Of a stretch of 64,000 nt of DNA, positions 32,654 through 41,615 are shown piece by piece. The stretch comes from CAVQXR01 sp046330455. Lineage in GTDB: Bacteria; Actinomycetota; Thermoleophilia; Gaiellales; Gaiellaceae. Positions within the stretch are counted from its first letter, which is position 1; each line of letters opens with the position of its first letter. The stretch lies in contig JAXLSU010000007.1 in the NCBI GenBank assembly GCA_046330455.1, positions 1 through 64,000 on the forward strand, given 5' to 3'. The position numbers and the translations under genes are program-made. The notes beneath the pieces were generated by a model. The model was not told the origin of the DNA, did no database searches, and worked only from the letters and a program-made list of their open reading frames with translations.

Positions 32654-33298
32654 GTGCTCGTGCGCTCCACGCTTCGCGACCTCGTGCTGGCTACGTGGCA
32701 GGCTCCGCCGGCTGCGCTGACGCCCAAGCTCCCGGCCGGGCTCGAGCTGGAGACGACCGCGAGTGGCGACGCCCTGGTCTCGCTCGTCGGGATGCGCGTG
32801 ACCCGGAGCCGCTCCGGGCGGCTGCCCCTGCCGGGGTTCTCCCAGGTGACGCTCCGGACCTACGTGATCGCAGAGGACGGCCCCGCGGTGTTCTTCCTCG
32901 GGCTGCGGGTCACGGCCGGCGGGCTCGGCGGCGCGCTGATCGGGCTCCCGGTGCGCGCCGCGCGGCTCCGCGTGCGCGACGGCCTCGTGCAGGGTGGCTC
33001 GCTCGGCCTGTCGGTGCGGTACCGGTGCGTGGGCGCGTCGCCGGAGGTGCCCGTGCTCCCCTCGGGCCCGCTCGGGCACCACGACGTCGCGTACCTCTAC
33101 TCTGCCGGCGTGCGCCGGCTCGCCACGACCCATGACCCGTTCCGCTGGGAGGCGGCCGAGCTGCTCGAGAAGCCGAGGCTCGAGCCGCTCCAGGCGCTCG
33201 GCCTCGATGTCGGGATGCCCGACTCGCTCCTCTACGCGGCGAGCACCCGGTTCGAGCTCCAGCTCCCACCGGTGAAGGCCGGGGAGTCCGTGCTGTGA
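32654..33298 (+). CDS. DUF2071-type protein
   Basis: 214 residues from GTG 32654; TAGGAT at 32642-32647 ends 6 bases upstream. The sequence has the DUF2071 layout (acetoacetate-decarboxylase-like beta fold): 'LVRSTLRDLVLATWQAPPAAL', 'LVSLVGMRVTRSR', 'FSQVTLRTYVIAEDGPAVFFLGLRV' and, near the C-terminus, 'HHDVAYLYSAGVRRLATTHDPFRW'. The biochemical role of this family is not established. It overlaps the cupin gene start by 4 bases, so the two are co-translated. Confidence 0.75.
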   Translation: MLVRSTLRDLVLATWQAPPAALTPKLPAGLELETTASGDALVSLVGMRVTRSRSGRLPLPGFSQVTLRTYVIAEDGPAVFFLGLRVTAGGLGGALIGLPVRAARLRVRDGLVQGGSLGLSVRYRCVGASPEVPVLPSGPLGHHDVAYLYSAGVRRLATTHDPFRWEAAELLEKPRLEPLQALGLDVGMPDSLLYAASTRFELQLPPVKAGESVL

Positions 33299-34191
33299 TC
33301 CCGGTCGTTCACCGGGACGACGTCGAGGGGGCCCGGCGGGAGTACGGTCACCTCGCGGCGACCTGGTACGACCTCGGCTCGGCGGCCGGGTCGGTCGGCG
33401 TCGGGGTGAAGCGGATCGCGATCGATCCCGGCTGCTGGTCGACGCCCGCGCACGCGGAGCTGGCCGAGGAGGAGATCTTCTACGTGCTCGCCGGACGGGG
33501 GCTGTCCTGGCAGGACGGAACGACCTACCGGATCGGGCCGGGCGACTGCCTCGTCCACCCGATCGAGGAGCAGGCGCACACGCTCCGGGCCGGGCCCGAG
33601 GGGCTCGACGTGCTCGCGTTCGGGATGCGCGTGCCCGCCGGCGGAACGCTGCTGCCGCGCGCCGGCGTCGTCTGGCACTGGCCGGGATGGGTCGAGGCCC
33701 CCGGGGGCAAGCACCCGTACGAGCGCGAGGCCGATGCCGGTCCGCCGCGCCTGCCGCGGACCCCTTCGAAGCGGCCGGCCAGGATCGTCGCGACCGGAAA
33801 GGTCGAGGCAAGCGACCGGCGCGGCGCCGCCGTGCGCGATCTGGGCCGCGCCGCGGGCTCGGAGCTCACCGGGCTTCGCCACACGGTGCTCCCTCCGGGA
33901 GGCGAAGGCGCCCCGCCCCACTGCCACTCGAGCGAGGAGGAGCTGTTCGTCGTGCTCGCTGGCTCGGGCTCGTGCCGGCTCGGCGATGAGGCTCATCGCG
34001 TCGTCGCGGGCTCCGTCGTGGCGAGGCCGGCGGGAACCGGGGTCCCGCACTCGTTCCGGGCCGGGGCGGACGGCCTCACGTACCTCGCGTACGGCACCCG
34101 CGACCCGGGCGACATCGTCTTCTACCCACGAACGCGCGAGGTCTGGATCCGCGGAGTCGGGGTCCGGTTCGCGGTCCCGCCGAACGGCTGA
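33295..34191 (+). CDS. Double-cupin protein
   Basis: 298 residues, start GTG 33295 overlapping the DUF2071 stop (GTGA). Two cupin barrels: the first has 'PAHAELAEEEIFYVLAGRGLSWQDG' and 'GPGDCLVHPIEEQAHTLRAG', the second 'PPHCHSSEEELFVVLAGSGSCRLG' and 'GSVVARPAGTGVPHSFRAGADGL'. The second keeps both His of cupin motif 1 and one in motif 2 and can bind a metal; the first has only one His in motif 1. Bicupins include dioxygenases, isomerases and sugar-binding proteins. No specific function can be given. Confidence 0.8.
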   Translation: MIPVVHRDDVEGARREYGHLAATWYDLGSAAGSVGVGVKRIAIDPGCWSTPAHAELAEEEIFYVLAGRGLSWQDGTTYRIGPGDCLVHPIEEQAHTLRAGPEGLDVLAFGMRVPAGGTLLPRAGVVWHWPGWVEAPGGKHPYEREADAGPPRLPRTPSKRPARIVATGKVEASDRRGAAVRDLGRAAGSELTGLRHTVLPPGGEGAPPHCHSSEEELFVVLAGSGSCRLGDEAHRVVAGSVVARPAGTGVPHSFRAGADGLTYLAYGTRDPGDIVFYPRTREVWIRGVGVRFAVPPNG

Positions 34192-34245
34192 GCGGGCGGG
34201 CGCTACCCGGATCTCCGTCCGGTCGTTTTCGATAGGGTTGACCAC

Positions 34246-35928
34246 GTGGAAGGAATGCACGACGTCATCGTCGTGGGAGCCGGCTGCGCCGGTATGCGGG
34301 CGGCCATCGCGGCCCACGATGCGGGTGCAGACGTCGCCCTCGTCTCGAAGCTCCACCCGACCCGCAGCCACTCGGGCGCGGCCGAGGGCGGCATCAATGC
34401 GGCGCTCGGGAACGCCACCGAGGACAGCCCGGAGAAGCACGCCTTCGACACCGTCAAGGGCTCCGACTACCTCGGCGACCAGGACGCGATCGAGATCTTC
34501 ACCCGGGAGGCTCCCGGAGACATCTACGAGCTCGAGCACTGGGGCTGCGTGTTCTCGCGTACCCCGGACGGAAAGCTCGCACAGCGGCCCTTCGGGGCAG
34601 CAGGCGCGCCGAGGACGGTCTACGCCGCCGACATCACCGGCCACGTCCTCATCCACGTTCTCTACGAGCAGGTCATGCGTCGCGAGATCCCCTGCTACGA
34701 GGAGTACTTCGCCTACCAGCTCGTCGTCGACGACGGTCGCTGCCAGGGCGTGATCTGCTGGGATCTCGTGAACGGGGGCGTGAAGGCGATCGGGGCGAAG
34801 ACCGTCGTCCTCGCCACGGGCGGCGTCGGCCGCCTGTACCGGGCGACCACCAACGCCTGGGCCTGTACCGGCGACGGGATGGTGATGGCGCTGCGCGCGG
34901 GCGTCCCGCTCAAGGACATGGAGTTCATGCAGTTCCATCCCACGACCATGTACCCGAGCGGGATCCTGATCACTGAGGGCTGCCGCGGCGAGGGTGGCTT
35001 CCTGCTGAACAAGGACGGCGAGCGCTTCATGGCCAGGTACGCGCCGAACGCGCTCGAGCTCGCGAGCCGCGATGTCGTCTCGAGATCGGAGCAGACCGAG
35101 ATCGACGAGGGGCGCGGCGTCAACGGGTCGGTGCTGCTCGACCTCCGCCACCTCGGCGCCGAGAGGATCCTCGAGCGCCTGCCCGGGTCGCGCGAGCTTG
35201 CGATCACCTACGCCGGCGTCGACCCGATCTACGACCCGATCCCGGTCCGGCCGGGCGCCCACTACCACATGGGCGGCGTCGAGACCGACAACAACGGCCT
35301 CACCGAGCTGACCGGCCTCTACGCGGCCGGCGAGGTTGCCTGCGTCTCCGTGCACGGGGCGAACCGGCTCGGAGGCAACTCCCTCATGGAGACGATCACC
35401 TTCGGCAGGCGCGCAGGACGCGCCGCTGCGGAGTGGGCCCGGTCGAACACGACCGTCGCCGTGCCGGAGTCGCAGGTCGCGGACGCCGAGCGCGAGCTCC
35501 GGCGACTGCTCGACCGTCAGGGCGGCGAGCGTCCCTACGTCCTGCGCGAGGAGCTCGGCTCGTCGATGCTCGAGAACTTCGGCGTCTTCCGGCGCGAGGA
35601 GCGGATGGTCAGCCAGCGGGAGATCGTCGCGGGGCTTCGCGAGCGCTACCGGAACGTCCACGTCGAGGACAAGGGCTCGGTGTTCAACAACGACCTGACC
35701 CAGGCGATCGAGCTGGGAGCCCTCCTCGACATCGCCGCCTGCATGCTCGAGGGAGGCATCGCCCGGAAGGAGAGCCGCGGCGCCCATGCGCGACCCTACG
35801 ACTACCCGACGCGAGACGACGAGCAGTTCCTGAAGCACTCCATCGTGAGATGGGTCGACGATTCGCCGGTCCTCTCGCACAAGCCCGTCCGCATGACGAA
35901 ATGGGAGCCGCAGGAGCGCAAGTACTGA
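34246..35928 (+). CDS. sdhA: Succinate dehydrogenase / fumarate reductase flavoprotein subunit
   Basis: 560 residues. FAD-binding 'VVGAGCAGMRAAIAAHDAGA'; the covalently flavinylated His is in 'HPTRSHSGAAEGGINAAL' (about His42). Active-site elements are 'FHPTTMYPSGILITEGCRGEGGFLLN' and 'RPGAHYHMGGVETD', and the C-terminal helical domain has 'RREERMVSQREIV'. Start GTG 34246 with TAGGGT at 34233-34238, 7 bases upstream; an in-frame ATG at 34255 is an alternative. It oxidises succinate to fumarate in the TCA cycle. The partner set downstream (lipoprotein, SdhB, HdrB-like protein) lacks ordinary SdhC/SdhD anchors. Confidence 0.94.
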   Translation: MEGMHDVIVVGAGCAGMRAAIAAHDAGADVALVSKLHPTRSHSGAAEGGINAALGNATEDSPEKHAFDTVKGSDYLGDQDAIEIFTREAPGDIYELEHWGCVFSRTPDGKLAQRPFGAAGAPRTVYAADITGHVLIHVLYEQVMRREIPCYEEYFAYQLVVDDGRCQGVICWDLVNGGVKAIGAKTVVLATGGVGRLYRATTNAWACTGDGMVMALRAGVPLKDMEFMQFHPTTMYPSGILITEGCRGEGGFLLNKDGERFMARYAPNALELASRDVVSRSEQTEIDEGRGVNGSVLLDLRHLGAERILERLPGSRELAITYAGVDPIYDPIPVRPGAHYHMGGVETDNNGLTELTGLYAAGEVACVSVHGANRLGGNSLMETITFGRRAGRAAAEWARSNTTVAVPESQVADAERELRRLLDRQGGERPYVLREELGSSMLENFGVFRREERMVSQREIVAGLRERYRNVHVEDKGSVFNNDLTQAIELGALLDIAACMLEGGIARKESRGAHARPYDYPTRDDEQFLKHSIVRWVDDSPVLSHKPVRMTKWEPQERKY

Positions 35929-36860
35929 TGCGCCTGCGTTCCCTCGCCGCGACTCTTTCCGTCCTGCTCGCGTTCCTTCTCCTCGCCGGGTGCGGTGGCG
36001 GAGGCGACGACGAGGGCGAGACGACGGCCGCCGTGACCACGGCTGCCGCCGACAACGCAATCGCCGTCGCCGCGGAGGACACCCGTGGGGCCGGTAGCTC
36101 GAAGGTGGAGCTCACGGCGACCGTTCCCGTCGCTCCCGGCCAGAAGCCGGTCGAACTGACGGGGAAGGGGGAGTTCGACTTCGAGGCGAGGCGCGGCCGG
36201 CTCACGTTCGACTTCGGGGCCCTGCTCGGCTCGCTCGGGGCCGGCGACGGCGCTACCCAGGCGGAGATCCTCCTCGACGGCTCCGTTGCGTATCTGAGCC
36301 TCCCGCTCCTGACCGAGCTCCTACCGGGCGGAAAGCCGTGGATCAAGATCGATCTCGACGCAGCAGCCGCGAGCGAGGGCTTTGACCTCGGTCAGCTCAC
36401 CCAGGCAGGGCAGAACGACCCCTCCCAGTTCTTCGCGTATCTGACCGCTGCCGAGGGCGTGGAGGAGGTCGGTACCGAGACCGTCCGCGGCGAGGAGACA
36501 ACGCACTACCGCGCCACCGTCGATCTCGAGCGGGCCGCCGCCCAGGCGCCCCCGGAGCTCGCGGAGCAGATTCAGAAGGCGGTCGACCAGATCCGGCAGA
36601 CGGCGGGCAAGACGACCGTTCCGGTCGATGTGTGGATCGGCGACGATGGGCTGATCCGGCGCGTTACGTTCGACTACTCGTCGACCGAGACCGAGCCTCC
36701 CGTCGAGAGCACGATCACGATGGAGCTCTTCGACTTCGGCGTCGACGTCACGGTGGAGCCGCCGCCGGCGGATCAGGTCATGGATGCGTCCGAGCTGGGC
36801 GGCCTGCTCGGCGGCGGCTCGGATGGAGATGCTGGCTCCGGGACGAGCACGGCGCCGTAG
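35928..36860 (+). CDS. LppX/LprG-like lipoprotein inside the sdh operon
   Basis: 310 residues. The ATG at 35928 overlaps the sdhA stop by one base. Lipoprotein signal 'MRLRSLAATLSVLLAFLLLAGC' with lipidated Cys22, then an acidic/Thr-rich linker. The body resembles the LppX/LprAFG and DUF6612-type fold in layout: 'FDFEARRGRLTFDFGALLGSL', 'EILLDGSVAYLSLPLLTELLPGGKPWIKIDL', 'EEVGTETVRGEETTHYRATVDLERA' and 'DVWIGDDGLIRRVTFDY'. Such proteins carry lipids or sense the cell wall. Why it sits between sdhA and sdhB is not clear; it does not look like an electron-transfer subunit. Confidence 0.8.
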   Translation: MRLRSLAATLSVLLAFLLLAGCGGGGDDEGETTAAVTTAAADNAIAVAAEDTRGAGSSKVELTATVPVAPGQKPVELTGKGEFDFEARRGRLTFDFGALLGSLGAGDGATQAEILLDGSVAYLSLPLLTELLPGGKPWIKIDLDAAAASEGFDLGQLTQAGQNDPSQFFAYLTAAEGVEEVGTETVRGEETTHYRATVDLERAAAQAPPELAEQIQKAVDQIRQTAGKTTVPVDVWIGDDGLIRRVTFDYSSTETEPPVESTITMELFDFGVDVTVEPPPADQVMDASELGGLLGGGSDGDAGSGTSTAP

Positions 36861-36878
36861 CCACGGGAGGAGCGTCGA

Positions 36879-37976
36879 ATGAAGGTTGCGCTGCAGATCT
36901 GGAGGTTCGACCCGGGGGCCGGCGAGCGGCGGCTCCAGGATTTCGAGGTCGACGCGCCTGAGTGGGCGACCCTGCTCGACGTGCTCGACCTGATCAAGGA
37001 CAGGCAGGACGGGACGCTCTCCTACCGCAAGAGCTGCCGGATGATGATCTGCGGCTCCTGCGGCATGCGGATGGACGGAGGCGCCGTGCTCGCGTGCAAG
37101 ACGCGCATGGCCCCGATCGTCGAGGAAGGCCGCGTGCCCGTGATCTCGGCGATGGGGAACCTCCCCGTGCTCAAAGACCTTGTCGTCGACATGAGCCCGT
37201 TCTGGTCGAAGATCCGCGCGATGGACCCGTATCTGAAGACGGGCTACGAGGAGATCCCGGAGAAGGAGTTCATCGTGCCGGCGAGCAGGATGGACCCGAT
37301 CAAGAAAGAGGCGCTCTGCATCATGTGCGGCTGCTGCGTCTCGGAGTGCAACTCGCTCGAGTCCGATCCGGACTTCTTCGGCCCGGCCGCGCTCGCGAAG
37401 GGGATGCGCTTCGTGGGCGACCCCCGTGACCAGGCCACGATCGAGCGGCTCAGGCACTACAACGACGAGCACGGGATCTGGAACTGCACGCGGTGCTACT
37501 TCTGCAACGAGCGCTGCCCGAAGGGCGTCGATCCGCGCGACGCGATCGCGAAGCTCGGCGCCGAGTCGATGCGACTCGGGTTCGACACGGACATGGGTGC
37601 AAAGCACGCGAAGTGGTTCGTCGTTTCGGCGAAGACGACGGGCTGGCTGCGCGAGACCGAGCTCGTGCCGAAGACGCAGGGCATCAAGCAGGCCCTGAAG
37701 GAGACGAAGTTCGCGCTCTCGCTCGCGAAGAAGGGCAAGGTGCCGCTGCCGTTCCCGCCGCACGTCGCAGACCGTGTCCAGGAGGCTCGCAAGCTGTACG
37801 AGATCGTCAAGGTGCAGGGCAAGGACGGCGCTGCCGGAATCGTCCAGGGCGAGCGTGCGCTCGGCCGGGTCGAGAAGCACGACGAGCAGTTCGCTCAGGC
37901 GGCCGCGCGGGGGCCGTACGGCGAGGGCTCGTTCCCGGCGCCGTACCTTCCCGAGGTGCAGAAGGAGGGTGCATGA
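36879..37976 (+). CDS. sdhB: Succinate dehydrogenase iron-sulfur subunit, extended
   Basis: 365 residues, about 120 longer than usual SdhB. The [2Fe-2S] ferredoxin domain has Cys53, 58, 61 and 73 ('CRMMICGSCGMRMDGGAVLAC'-type spacing). The C-terminal ferredoxin domain has 'CIMCGCCVSEC' (147-157) and 'CTRCYFCNERCPKGVD' (203-213) for the other clusters. After residue 220 comes a Lys-rich extension of about 145 residues with no further cysteines. GGGAGGAG lies 8-9 bases upstream of the ATG. The end overlaps the next gene (ATGA). It passes electrons from SdhA to the membrane partner. Confidence 0.92.
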   Translation: MKVALQIWRFDPGAGERRLQDFEVDAPEWATLLDVLDLIKDRQDGTLSYRKSCRMMICGSCGMRMDGGAVLACKTRMAPIVEEGRVPVISAMGNLPVLKDLVVDMSPFWSKIRAMDPYLKTGYEEIPEKEFIVPASRMDPIKKEALCIMCGCCVSECNSLESDPDFFGPAALAKGMRFVGDPRDQATIERLRHYNDEHGIWNCTRCYFCNERCPKGVDPRDAIAKLGAESMRLGFDTDMGAKHAKWFVVSAKTTGWLRETELVPKTQGIKQALKETKFALSLAKKGKVPLPFPPHVADRVQEARKLYEIVKVQGKDGAAGIVQGERALGRVEKHDEQFAQAAARGPYGEGSFPAPYLPEVQKEGA

Positions 37977-38857
37977 TGCGGGTCGCCTACTACAAGGGCT
38001 GCCTGGCTTCCCTGTCGGCGAAGGAGCTCGACTCCGCGACCCAGGCGCTCGCGCCGAAGCTCGGCCTCGAGCTCCAGGAGCTCGAGTCGGTGACGTGCTG
38101 CGGGGCAGGCGACATCCACGAGGCCGAGCCGGACTACTACGTCCATCTGAACGCGCGGATCCTCGCGTATGCCGAGGCGGCAGGGTGCGACACGCTCATG
38201 ACCATCTGCAACGTCTGCACGCTGAACCTCCGGCAGGCGAACTTCGCGCTCCAGGGGGACGAGGAGCTCCGTGAGCGGGTGAACGCGAACCTCCACAACG
38301 TCGGGGCGCCCACCTACGGCGGCGGTGTCGACGTGAAGCACTTCCTGTGGCTGGCCGCCGAGGGTGACGGCTACGAGAGGCTCAAGGAGGTCGCCCACAA
38401 GGGCCTGCGCGGGCTGAAGATCGCACCGTTCTACGGCTGCCAGATCCTCCGCCCGTCGAAGCTCCTCGGCGTCGACGATCCCGACCGGCCGCACAGCCTC
38501 GAGAAGATCATCGAGGCCTGCGGCGGCGAGCCCGTCGACTACCCGGCGAAGGTCAAGTGCTGCGGCTTCCCGATCATCCAGGCCCGTGAGGAGCTGGCGC
38601 TCGGCGAGCTCATCCAGCCGATCTCCCAGGCCCAGGAGGCGGGTGCCGACGCGATCGTCACACCCTGCCCGCTCTGCCACCTCTCGCTCGACGCGTGGCA
38701 GCAGAAGCTCGAGAAGCAGACGGGCCGGAGCTTCGAGATGCCGATCTTCCACCTCTCGCAGCTGATCGGCGTGGCCGCCGGCATCGAGGACGCAGAGCTC
38801 AAGTTCCGCCGGCACGTGGTCTCGATGGACCCGGTGCTCGAGAAGCTGTCGAACTAG
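37973..38857 (+). CDS. HdrB-like CCG-domain protein, E-type SDH membrane subunit SdhE
   Basis: 294 residues; ATG 37973 overlaps the sdhB stop and has GAAGGAGG upstream. Two complete cysteine-rich CCG domains are visible: first 'YYKGCLAS...VTCCGAGD...TICNVC', second 'PFYGCQIL...VKCCGFP...TPCPLCH'. This is the architecture of heterodisulfide reductase subunit B and of the SdhE subunit of E-type succinate:quinone oxidoreductases (archaeal SdhABEF, and the methylmenaquinol:fumarate reductase group). It has no clear membrane helix; amphipathic helices may attach it. No SdhC/SdhD or SdhF follows. Confidence 0.88.
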   Translation: MMRVAYYKGCLASLSAKELDSATQALAPKLGLELQELESVTCCGAGDIHEAEPDYYVHLNARILAYAEAAGCDTLMTICNVCTLNLRQANFALQGDEELRERVNANLHNVGAPTYGGGVDVKHFLWLAAEGDGYERLKEVAHKGLRGLKIAPFYGCQILRPSKLLGVDDPDRPHSLEKIIEACGGEPVDYPAKVKCCGFPIIQAREELALGELIQPISQAQEAGADAIVTPCPLCHLSLDAWQQKLEKQTGRSFEMPIFHLSQLIGVAAGIEDAELKFRRHVVSMDPVLEKLSN

Positions 38858-39660
38858 TGCTGCGGGCCGCCGGCGGGCTCGCCCTGGCCGGGCTGTCGTG
38901 GGGCCTGTTCGAGTCGCAGTGGATCGAGCGGCGCACCGTCGAGGTGACCCTCGAGCGGCTTCCGCCTGCGCTCGACGGGTTGCGGGTGCTCCACCTCTCC
39001 GACCTGCACCTCGGCTCGGTCTCGTTGAACGGCCGCTCGCTCGAGCGGGCGGCCGCGTGGGCCGAGACCCTCGACCTCGATCTCGTGGTCGTGACCGGCG
39101 ACCTGCTCGCCCGGCAGCGGGGCGAGCCGCGGCTCATGGAGGCTCTCTGGCGTCTGCGGCCGCGGTTCGGGACGTTCGCGGTGCTCGGGAACGTGGACGT
39201 CGCGGACACGCGGGACCCCTTCTCGACCGGAGCGGAGCTCTCGACGCTCGCTCCCCACGCGAGGCTGCTCGCCGACGAGTCGGTCACCCTCGAGGTCGCC
39301 GGCCACACCGTCCAGCTCGTCGGCTGTGCGGTCACGAGCCGCTACCGTCCGCCCGCGGGCCTGGCCGAGCCCGACGCCGACCTCCGGATCCTCATCGCCC
39401 ACTTCCCCGACACGGTCGACCGCCTGCGGTACGGCGCCTTCGACCTCGTGCTCGCCGGGCACACTCATGACGGACAGATCTGCGTTCCCTACCCGGGCGG
39501 GAAGGTCAGGCTCGCCGGGCACAACCCGTACCCCGCCGGCCAGTTCACGCTTCCGCAGTGCATGCTCGTCGTCTCGCGAGGCACCGGGACGACCTTCGTC
39601 CCGTTTCGCTTCGCCTCGCGGCCGGAGGCGTCGGTGCTCGTCCTGCGCAGGAGGGCGTGA
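38857..39660 (+). CDS. Calcineurin-type metallophosphoesterase
   Basis: 267 residues. GTG 38857 overlaps the last base of the upstream stop (TAGTG). An N-terminal hydrophobic segment ('LRAAGGLALAGLSWGLFES') may anchor it to the membrane. Metal-binding motifs: 'RVLHLSDLHLGS', 'DLVVVTGDLL', 'FAVLGNVD', 'LIAHFPD' and 'VLAGHTHDGQI'. GNVD replaces the usual GNHD, so the catalytic His of that motif is Val. This arrangement is that of the YkuE/YaeI-like lipid-A-type pyrophosphohydrolase branch, but the substrate is not known. Last gene of the sdh operon. Confidence 0.85.
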   Translation: MLRAAGGLALAGLSWGLFESQWIERRTVEVTLERLPPALDGLRVLHLSDLHLGSVSLNGRSLERAAAWAETLDLDLVVVTGDLLARQRGEPRLMEALWRLRPRFGTFAVLGNVDVADTRDPFSTGAELSTLAPHARLLADESVTLEVAGHTVQLVGCAVTSRYRPPAGLAEPDADLRILIAHFPDTVDRLRYGAFDLVLAGHTHDGQICVPYPGGKVRLAGHNPYPAGQFTLPQCMLVVSRGTGTTFVPFRFASRPEASVLVLRRRA

Positions 39661-39683
39661 CCGCCGGCCCGTAGAATCGACGG

Positions 39684-40301
39684 GTGGGGTACAGGCTCGG
39701 CCCGATGACACGAGCGTCGCTCTCCCACGCACCGCCCGTGTGCGTGGATTGCGTGTTCTGGCAGAGCCGCGGCGACCGGCCGGTCGACAAGGACCGGTGG
39801 ATCCAGAAGGCCGAGGAGGACTGGGGCGCGTGGGGAACGCTGTACCTCGCCGAGGACGACCGCTCGGTCGGGTTTCTCCAGTACGGGCCCGCCGCCCTGT
39901 ACCCGAGGGCGAGGGAGCTTCCGGCCGGGCCGCCCTCGGACGGAGCGGTGCTGATCACGTGCGCGTACCTGACCGACCCGGCGACGCCCTGGGTGATGCA
40001 GAGCCTGTTCCTCGCGGTGATCGGCGAGGCGCGCGACCGCAAGCTCGGCGCGATCGAGGCGTTCGGATACCGGTACCCGGAAGGAGCGACGGCGGCCGAG
40101 CGGTTCCTCGTGCACCGGACGATCTTCCCGGCCGACTTCCTCGGCGACTTCGGGTTCGTCCCGATCCGGGTCGAGGGCCGGGTCGAGCTCTGCAGGCTCG
40201 AGCTCGGCGGTCTCCTCCCGCTCGAGGACCGCAAGCTCGAGCGGGCGGTGCGCTACGTGAAGGAGAAGCTGCTCGCGCCCGAGCCGGTTCCGGAGCGGTG
40301 A
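39684..40301 (+). CDS. GNAT-like acetyltransferase domain protein
   Basis: 205 residues from GTG 39684, with TAGAAT at 39672-39677 six bases upstream. Near the N-terminus is 'PVCVDCVFWQSR', with two Cys that could bind metal, followed by 'KAEEDWGAWGTLYL' and a GNAT-like core ('FLQYGPAALYPRARELP', 'ITCAYLTDPATPWVMQSLFLAVIGEARDR'). The acetyl-CoA loop is not canonical. Family members are annotated as GNAT in actinobacteria without known substrate. It lies between the sdh operon and an MFS transporter. Confidence 0.65.
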   Translation: MGYRLGPMTRASLSHAPPVCVDCVFWQSRGDRPVDKDRWIQKAEEDWGAWGTLYLAEDDRSVGFLQYGPAALYPRARELPAGPPSDGAVLITCAYLTDPATPWVMQSLFLAVIGEARDRKLGAIEAFGYRYPEGATAAERFLVHRTIFPADFLGDFGFVPIRVEGRVELCRLELGGLLPLEDRKLERAVRYVKEKLLAPEPVPER

Positions 40302-40353
40302 CCCGGTCGGCCTCTCTCGACGGCCCGTTCGTCCCACGGATCTCCGGCGCGGT

Positions 40354-41574
40354 GTGAGCTCCTCGGCTCCCGCACGGAGGGCCGAGCGCGGCGTGCTCGT
40401 CGCCGTCGCGCTGGGGGCGGTGCTCGCGCCGCTGAACTCGACGATGATCGCGGTCGCGATCCCGGAGATCGCCGGCGACTTCGACGCCTCGATCTCGTCG
40501 GTCGGCTGGCTCGTCACCGCGTACCTGATCGTGATCGGTGCGTTCCAGCCGGTCGCCGGCCGGCTCGGCGACCGCTACGGCCGGCGCCGGCTGTTCCTGC
40601 TCGGTCTCGTCGGGTTCGCGGCCGCCTCCCTCGGAGCGGCCCTCGCGCCGAACCTGGCGGTGCTGATCGCCTTTCGCGTCGTGCAGGCGATCGCGGGCGG
40701 GCTCTCGTTCCCGAACGGTGCAGCGCTCGTCCGGTTCGCGGTGCCCCCGGAGCGGCGGGCGGCCTCTTTCGGAGTCGTCTGGGGCGTCGCCAGCGCGGCG
40801 GCGGCGATCGGGCCGACCCTCGGAGGGCTCATCGTCGAGGGATCCGGCTGGCGCGCGATGTTCTACGCGAGCGTTCCGGTCGCGGTAGCGGCAACGGTGC
40901 TCGGGCTCAGGACGCTGCCGCGATCCGAGGTGTTGACCGGATCGGAGGTCGCAGCGACGAGCACGATCGGGCTGCTTCGCAACCGGGGTTTCTCGGCTGC
41001 GACGGCCGGGATCGCGCTCTCGAACCTCGCGATGTACACGACCCTGCTCGCGGTTCCCATCGTCCTGATCGACGACCGGGCGTGGTCGGTGGCGGCGGCC
41101 GGTCTCGGGCTGACGGTGCTCTCGGCTCCTTCCGCAGTGCTCTCGCCCGTGGGCGGGCGTCTCGCGGATCGCTACGGGCGGCGTCACCCCGCCGTGCTCG
41201 GGCTCTCGATCTCGACGGTGGCGCTGCTCCCCCTTGCGCTCGGCGTCGAGTCGCCGGCCTCCCTGCTCGCGTGCCTGGGCTTCGCGGGGGTCGGCTTCGG
41301 GCTCGCGTTCGTCGCCCTGCAGACCGCCGCGATCGAGTCTGCTCCTGTCCAGAGCGCAGGGGCCGCCGCGGGGCTGTTCTCGACGAGCCGGTATGTCGGC
41401 GGGATCGTCGGATCACTCGTGCTCGGGCTCGCGCTCGAGTCCGCCCCCGGCGAGGTGACGGGGTTCCAGGTCGTGGCGGCAGTGATTGTCGTCTCGTCAC
41501 TCCTCTCAGTCGTCGCGGCGCTCGGGCTCCGGGGCCGGCGTGGTGCTCCGGAGCTCGCAGACGTGTCCGTCTAG
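40354..41574 (+). CDS. MFS transporter, 12 membrane segments
   Basis: 406 residues with 12 hydrophobic segments in two sixes. Motif A is in the 2-3 loop ('GRLGDRYGRRRLFLLG') and again in the second half ('GRLADRYGRRHPAVLG'). The first helix has 'LGAVLAPLNSTMIAVAIPEIAGDFDAS', typical of the drug:H+ antiporter groups, and motif C-like 'VWGVASAAAAIGPTLGGLIVEGSGWRAMF' follows. Probably an exporter of small molecules; no substrate can be assigned. The start GTG 40354 is set by the short tail before helix 1; no clear promoter box is close. Confidence 0.85.
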   Translation: MSSSAPARRAERGVLVAVALGAVLAPLNSTMIAVAIPEIAGDFDASISSVGWLVTAYLIVIGAFQPVAGRLGDRYGRRRLFLLGLVGFAAASLGAALAPNLAVLIAFRVVQAIAGGLSFPNGAALVRFAVPPERRAASFGVVWGVASAAAAIGPTLGGLIVEGSGWRAMFYASVPVAVAATVLGLRTLPRSEVLTGSEVAATSTIGLLRNRGFSAATAGIALSNLAMYTTLLAVPIVLIDDRAWSVAAAGLGLTVLSAPSAVLSPVGGRLADRYGRRHPAVLGLSISTVALLPLALGVESPASLLACLGFAGVGFGLAFVALQTAAIESAPVQSAGAAAGLFSTSRYVGGIVGSLVLGLALESAPGEVTGFQVVAAVIVVSSLLSVVAALGLRGRRGAPELADVSV

Positions 41575-41615
41575 GCCATCTTGCCGTCCCGTGCAGAAGC
41601 TGCAAACATCGATGC

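Noticed and set aside
31208..33811. 867-codon minus-strand frame over the GcvT-like and DUF2071 genes
   Set aside because: Low-complexity Arg/Gly/Pro sequence, antisense to genes with clear families and good starts.
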